Source: Perlabentimonas sp964554585
GTDB lineage: Bacteria > Bacteroidota > Bacteroidia > Bacteroidales > Tenuifilaceae
Length of the DNA stretch: 9,914 bases
Direction of reading: 5' to 3'
Assembly: GCA_964554585.1 (NCBI GenBank)
Contig: CAZKPD010000097.1
Span: 1-9,914, forward strand
Position 1 is the stretch's first letter. The number at the start of each line of letters is the position of its first letter. Below are positions 6,552 to 9,914 of this stretch, one piece after another. Both the position numbers and the translations under genes were made by a program. A model generated the notes under the pieces. It had not been told where the DNA came from, searched no databases, and saw only the letters and a program-made list of their open reading frames with translations.

Positions 6552-6567
6552 CTAATGTTGGCATTAG
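6552..6567. promoter_or_regulatory. Inverted repeat in divergent promoter region (possible operator)
   Basis: CTAATG (6552-6557) and CATTAG (6562-6567) are perfect reverse complements with a TTGG spacer. The element sits 71 bp from the AhpD-like start and 73 bp from the yggS start, midway between divergent genes, where a dimeric regulator could act on both. No regulator is encoded nearby, and a 6-bp palindrome arm could arise by chance. Confidence 0.35.
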
Positions 6568-6614
6568 CATATGTACAAATTACGTATTAAGCCCAAAATC
6601 AATTTAAAAACCCT

Positions 6615-6622
6615 TAATTTTG
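6615..6622 (+). promoter_or_regulatory. -7 promoter box for yggS
   Basis: TAATTTTG matches TAnnTTTG exactly, 18 bp before the ATG at 6641. No -33 TTG is visible at the usual spacing. The box overlaps an in-frame TTG (6620) that would give a longer protein. If the box is real, that TTG is not in the mRNA, which supports ATG 6641. Confidence 0.45.
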
Positions 6623-6627
6623 CTGAA

Positions 6628-6633
6628 AAGGAA
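6628..6633 (+). promoter_or_regulatory. Ribosome binding site deciding the yggS start
   Basis: AAGGAA sits 7 bp before ATG 6641. A Shine-Dalgarno-like sequence is uncommon in this window, so it helps choose ATG 6641 over TTG 6620. Confidence 0.5.
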
Positions 6634-6640
6634 CAAGTCT

Positions 6641-7309
6641 ATGAGCATTCAACAAAATCTACTGAACTTAAAAAAAACGCTCCCGTCACAGGTAACGCTG
6701 GTGGCCGTTTCGAAAATGCATGATAACAACACCATTCTTGAGGCCTATAATGCGGGGCACAAAATTTTTGGCGAGAACAAAGTGCAGGAGTTGCTGCCCA
6801 AATACGAGGCGTTGCCTAAGGATATCCAGTGGCATCTTATTGGCCATTTACAATCCAATAAGGTTAAATATATTGCTCCTTTTGTTGCGCTAATCCATTC
6901 GGTGGATAGCATTAACCTGCTGCGCGAAATAGATAAGCAGGGGGCTAGAAATAATCGGGTTATCCATTGCCTTTTGCAAATTCACATTGCCCAAGAGGAG
7001 ACTAAGTATGGCCTTTCGGCCGATCAGATTTACGAGTTCCTTTCCTCTCCCATATTTTCTTCCCTTCAGCATGTGAGCATTGACGGGTTGATGGGGATGG
7101 CCTCTTTTACAGAGGATATGGATCAGGTTAGAGCAGAGTTTAAAGGGCTGTCCCAGCTATATACTGAGGTTAAAACTCGCTATTTTGCGGATAAACCTAA
7201 TTTCAGTATTCTGTCAATGGGTATGTCGGGCGATTATACGGTTGCCATTGAGGAGGGTAGTAATTTGATTAGGGTGGGGAGTTTAATTTTTGGCGAGCGT
7301 AACTATTAA
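6641..7309 (+). CDS. yggS: YggS/PLPBP family pyridoxal 5'-phosphate homeostasis protein
   Basis: 222 residues from ATG 6641. YggS/PLPBP proteins fold like the alanine racemase N-terminal barrel, bind PLP on a lysine, and control PLP supply and amino-acid balance rather than catalysing a known reaction. The PLP lysine is Lys25 in VTLVAVSKMH. Further family blocks in order are IFGENKVQELLPK, WHLIGHLQSNKVKYIAP, IHSVDS, the strand CLLQIHIAQEETKYGL, DGLMGMASF and the phosphate-binding end LSMGMSGDYTVAIEEGSNLIRVGSLIFGER. The length matches the family (about 220-235). It is followed after 47 bp by the dihydroorotate dehydrogenase-like gene in the same direction, perhaps co-transcribed. Confidence 0.95.
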   Translation: MSIQQNLLNLKKTLPSQVTLVAVSKMHDNNTILEAYNAGHKIFGENKVQELLPKYEALPKDIQWHLIGHLQSNKVKYIAPFVALIHSVDSINLLREIDKQGARNNRVIHCLLQIHIAQEETKYGLSADQIYEFLSSPIFSSLQHVSIDGLMGMASFTEDMDQVRAEFKGLSQLYTEVKTRYFADKPNFSILSMGMSGDYTVAIEEGSNLIRVGSLIFGERNY

Positions 7310-7356
7310 AAATAAATTGTTACTTTCACCACTGAACATTTTATAAAAGTAAGGTC

Positions 7357-8334
7357 ATGGCAAATCTACAGACAACCTACCTAGGATTAACCCTCAAAAA
7401 TCCTATAATTGCAAGTAGTTCAGGGCTAACCTCCAATGTGGAGTCAATTAAAAAGTTAGCTCAAAACGGCGCTGCAGCGGTAGTGCTAAAGTCCCTCTTT
7501 GAGGAGCAAATTGTGAAAGAAACAGGGTCCATTTCTCAGCATTCCGACTACCCGGAAGCCGAAGATTACCTAAAGGCCTATGTTACCAGTAACAATGTGG
7601 ATAAGTACCTAAAGCTGATTGAGCAGGCTAAGCAAGCGGTTGATATCCCAATTATTGCCAGCATTAACTGTTTTTCAGCCTCTAACTGGGTCGATTTTGC
7701 CAAAAAAATTCAACATGCCGGTGCCGATGCGCTTGAGGTGAACGTGTTTATACTCCCCACCGATAGCCGAAAAAAATCGGACGAGTACGAGGAGGTTTAT
7801 TTTACGCTGGCCGAAAAGCTCAAGCGGGTAATCTCCATCCCTTTTGCGTTTAAGCTGGGCGAACATTTTACCAATCCTCTTCGAATCATTGAGCAGCTCT
7901 GGTATCGCGATGTGCAAGGAGTGGTACTGTTTAACCGCTTTTTTGCTCCCGATATCAATATTGAGAAGATGGAAAACATCGCCGCAGAGGTGTTTAGTAG
8001 TCCTGCAGATATTCGTATTCCCCTCCGATGGGTGGCTATAGCCAACCAGGTGGTTCCCAAAATCAATATATCTGCTTCAACCGGTGTGCATGATGGTGAG
8101 GCGGTGGTTAAGCTGCTTTTGGCAGGAGCCCAAACGGTTCAGGTGTGTTCAACCCTTTACAAGAATGGTCCTGCACACCTTAAGAAAATGATTGACTTCC
8201 TTTCCAACTGGATGGACAAGAAAGGGCTAAAGACCATTGATGAGTTTAAGGGCAAAATGAACTATGGTAGGGTTGGAAACCCTGATGTGTATGAGCGTAG
8301 TCAGTTTATGAGATACTATTCGGACCACGATTAG
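7357..8334 (+). CDS. Dihydroorotate dehydrogenase-like flavoprotein (catalytic role uncertain)
   Basis: 325 residues, a TIM-barrel of the dihydroorotate dehydrogenase superfamily. The N-terminus TTYLGLTLKNPIIASSSGLTSN (residues 6-27) and GAAAVVLKSLFEEQI (38-52) match PyrD proteins and the FMN site. FAFKLGEH (163-170) carries a lysine expected to contact FMN. ISASTGVHDGEAVVKLLLAGAQTVQVCSTLYKNG (238-271) is the flavin-phosphate region. In class 1A PyrD the active-site loop has a N-x-S-C-P-N motif; here the equivalent stretch reads ALEVNVFILPTDSRKK (125-140), with no Cys or Ser base at that place. Dihydroorotate oxidation is therefore doubtful, and the name '-like' is deliberate; the true substrate is unknown. 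AAGG lies just before the ATG, with a short gap of 2 bp. Confidence 0.88.
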   Translation: MANLQTTYLGLTLKNPIIASSSGLTSNVESIKKLAQNGAAAVVLKSLFEEQIVKETGSISQHSDYPEAEDYLKAYVTSNNVDKYLKLIEQAKQAVDIPIIASINCFSASNWVDFAKKIQHAGADALEVNVFILPTDSRKKSDEYEEVYFTLAEKLKRVISIPFAFKLGEHFTNPLRIIEQLWYRDVQGVVLFNRFFAPDINIEKMENIAAEVFSSPADIRIPLRWVAIANQVVPKINISASTGVHDGEAVVKLLLAGAQTVQVCSTLYKNGPAHLKKMIDFLSNWMDKKGLKTIDEFKGKMNYGRVGNPDVYERSQFMRYYSDHD

Positions 8335-8347
8335 CCCGTTTTCCCTA

Positions 8348-8878
8348 TTAGTCTACCTGTTTCAGCTGATCGAGCATAGCCTCTATCAATCGTTGCTTGG
8401 CATCAGTTGCGTGGGGCAATGCATTGGTTAGCAATGCCTCAAATTGGGAAATTTCGTTGCGCTCTAAGGAGTGTATGCTGTTCTCAATCACAGTAAATGC
8501 TTCGAATGCAAGTTGATAATCGGCAAAAATGAGCACATCGAAGTAGGGTGCAAGATGCCTTGAAAAATCTAGGCTATTTTGCCACGATGCTGTAACAATG
8601 TGGCTTACATCTAAATCCTTATGGTTTTTTGCAACAAAATCGGCAATGTGGATAACCACTTCCTGTAGCCTGATGTTGGCAATAAATTCTGTTATTGCCC
8701 TCTTAAGTGATTCAGGTCGGGCTTCAGTTAACATTTCGAGCAATACCTTAATATAAAAGGGGGTTGCATACGCTTTCAGCGAATTAAGCATAGCTATTGC
8801 CTCATCATCCGAAGCGTTACGCAACGCTTTTATGACTTTTTGCTCTTGTTCCTTAGTTACAGCTTGATTTTCTATCAT
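8348..8878 (-). CDS. Hypothetical helical (HEAT-like) protein
   Basis: 176 residues, complete, with no signal peptide or membrane segment. I do not recognise a named family. The sequence is a chain of amphipathic helices of 15-20 residues separated by short turns: VTKEQEQKVIKALRNAS, DDEAIAMLNSLKAYATPFYIKVLLEMLTEA, SLKRAITEFIANI, EVVIHIADFVAKN, then SQFEALLTNALPHATDAKQRLIEAMLDQLKQ. The pattern resembles HEAT/ARM-type repeats used for protein binding; this is inference from pattern alone. It converges on the DHOD-like gene with only 13 bp between stops and has no visible terminator. On the other side it is divergent from the lipoprotein gene. Base use looks like its neighbours. Confidence 0.8.
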   Translation of the reverse strand: MIENQAVTKEQEQKVIKALRNASDDEAIAMLNSLKAYATPFYIKVLLEMLTEARPESLKRAITEFIANIRLQEVVIHIADFVAKNHKDLDVSHIVTASWQNSLDFSRHLAPYFDVLIFADYQLAFEAFTVIENSIHSLERNEISQFEALLTNALPHATDAKQRLIEAMLDQLKQVD

Positions 8879-9137
8879 AGGACACTACAATTTTATGCGG
8901 GTCTAAAAGTACAAACGAAATAGCTTTCTTCAGTTTATCTGAGCGGAAATCTTTGCACATCAAACTATTAATTGGCACAAAACCGATAATTCATAACCTT
9001 TTCCAAGCTTCATTTCAAAAAAATGTCATTATACCACCCATATTGTTGTTGAAAGCCCAATTTTTTTTGTTAGTTTTACTAAAAGTTTTATTTCGGTAAC
9101 AAGTCGAGATTACAAATAATTTAATTTAGCAGGTATT
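8879..9137. other. Divergent intergenic region with weak promoter matches
   Basis: About 260 bp, AT-rich, separating a minus-strand hypothetical gene from a plus-strand lipoprotein gene. It should hold both promoters. One-mismatch TAnnTTTG candidates are TAATTTAG (9122-9129, plus) and, on the minus strand, TTCGTTTG (8912-8919). No convincing -33 partner is seen for either. No RNA gene, long palindrome or coding frame is recognised. Confidence 0.45.
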
Positions 9138-9914
9138 ATGGCAATCAGGTTTATTAACTTAAAGGCAGGTTCCATTTTGCTGATGTTAGCTCTGGCTATG
9201 CAGATTAGCTGTACTTCCGATTCGCCAAAAAAGGGTAGGGTTGAGCTGGATGCAAGTGAAATCGAAGTGGATGGCTCACTCAAATCCGGCGTTCAAACAG
9301 CACGACAAATCTTTTACTCCTTACCCTCTCCGCTTGAAACGGCCATGATTTTGAAACGCGCCGGAGCACAGTATAATCCGGAGATTCTAAATCCGGTTGA
9401 GAACATTTCACGTTACACTACCACAAAGAGCATGGCTCTGAATTTGGGAGTGTATAGCACCGATCTAAGCTATGCAACCCTGTTCGACCAAACTCAGGCC
9501 TCTATTAAGTACATGACTGCTGCCAAAAAGATGGCCGAGGGATTGGGCATTCTAAATGCCATTGATAATAGCATTATCAACCGTTTGGAGGAGAACATTA
9601 ATAACCGCGAGGTGATTATGGACATCATCTCCGAAACTTTTTTGAATACCAACTCAATTCTTGAAGAGAATGATAGGGTAGCCATTGGGGCTATTGTGCT
9701 GGTGGGTGGATGGTTTGAGGGTTTGTATTTGGCCAGTTCTTTAGTAGGTGATTTCTCTAGCGCTGATAACGAATTGGTTAATCGAATAGTTGACCAAAAG
9801 ATGTCTATGGTTACGGTGATTAAGCTCTTGGAACAGAATTTGGACAATGCTGATGTGAGGGATATACTAAAGGATATCCAAGAGCTCAACAGCATTTATG
9901 ATAAGATTCAGATT
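9138..9914 (+). CDS. Putative lipoprotein of unknown family (3'-truncated by window)
   Basis: An open frame of 259 codons runs from ATG 9138 to the right edge with no stop, so the C-terminus is missing. The N-terminus MAIRFINLKAGSILLMLALAMQISC has a basic region, a hydrophobic stretch and a cysteine at residue 25 followed by TSDS, as in Bacteroidota lipoproteins; the lipobox (QISC) is imperfect, since residue -3 is Gln rather than Leu. The mature part includes SLPSPLETAMILKRAGAQYNPEILNPVENISRYTT (61-95), NLGVYSTDLSYATLFDQTQASIKYMTAAKKMAEGLG (102-137), then a helix-rich region with GAIVLVGGWFEGLYLASSLVG (184-204), probably partly buried. I have an impression of similar unnamed Bacteroidota proteins but can give no function. 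The product is likely anchored in the outer or inner membrane. Confidence 0.85.
   Translation, partial: MAIRFINLKAGSILLMLALAMQISCTSDSPKKGRVELDASEIEVDGSLKSGVQTARQIFYSLPSPLETAMILKRAGAQYNPEILNPVENISRYTTTKSMALNLGVYSTDLSYATLFDQTQASIKYMTAAKKMAEGLGILNAIDNSIINRLEENINNREVIMDIISETFLNTNSILEENDRVAIGAIVLVGGWFEGLYLASSLVGDFSSADNELVNRIVDQKMSMVTVIKLLEQNLDNADVRDILKDIQELNSIYDKIQI

Noticed and set aside
6620..6640. TTG start for yggS at 6620
   Set aside because: It lies within a good -7 promoter box, while ATG 6641 has an AAGGAA ribosome binding site at proper spacing.
9070..9082. TTAGT-TTT-ACTAA inverted repeat upstream of the lipoprotein
   Set aside because: Five-base AT-rich arms are expected by chance in this composition.
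9125..9134. TTTAGCAGGT shared with 2411-2420
   Set aside because: A ten-base match with no similarity in the flanks is most likely coincidence.
9494..9895. 133-codon minus-strand open frame
   Set aside because: It is opposite the lipoprotein frame, which has a signal peptide and coherent protein-like sequence; the antisense translation is Ser/Ile/Leu-rich shadow sequence.

Overview
The window looks like a chromosomal segment of a Bacteroidota bacterium, probably of the Bacteroidales/Marinilabiliales type. The reasons are the presence of a FISUMP-domain protein, a DUF5063 protein and a dihydroorotate dehydrogenase-like protein, an MnmA with an internal insertion, weak Shine-Dalgarno sequences, and several TAnnTTTG boxes (the Bacteroidota -7 promoter element) just upstream of starts. 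The genus cannot be named from the sequence alone.

Left part (1-2508), accessory DNA. The window opens inside an RHS/YD-repeat protein and contains the last of its conserved core followed by a variable, AT-rich C-terminal tip. The tip carries an HEIEH zinc-metalloprotease motif, so the gene is a candidate polymorphic toxin. Next comes a secreted FISUMP-domain protein with an unrecognised C-terminal half, in the position where an immunity gene is usually found. Two perfect hairpins and an intrinsic terminator follow. After that lies about 350 bp without a credible gene, a patchwork of small repeats and inverted repeats.

Middle part (2509-6108), housekeeping DNA. mnmA (tRNA 2-thiouridylase) is on the minus strand. 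A divergent three-gene plus-strand unit follows: a 37-kDa nucleoid-associated protein, a DUF5063 protein and a DEDDy 3'-5' exonuclease. The last two overlap by an ATGA stop/start. The unit suggests a shared nucleic-acid-related role, but the sequence does not prove one.

Right part (6109-9914). A minus-strand AhpD-like carboxymuconolactone decarboxylase family protein lies opposite a plus-strand pair: a YggS/PLPBP pyridoxal-phosphate protein and a dihydroorotate dehydrogenase-like flavoprotein that lacks the classical catalytic-loop motif. A minus-strand helical protein of unknown function converges on that pair. The window ends inside a plus-strand lipoprotein gene of an unnamed family, which is open at the right edge.

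No tRNA, rRNA, CRISPR array, transposase or replication origin was seen. The least explained material is the RHS metalloprotease tip with its FISUMP neighbour and the repeat patchwork after them.
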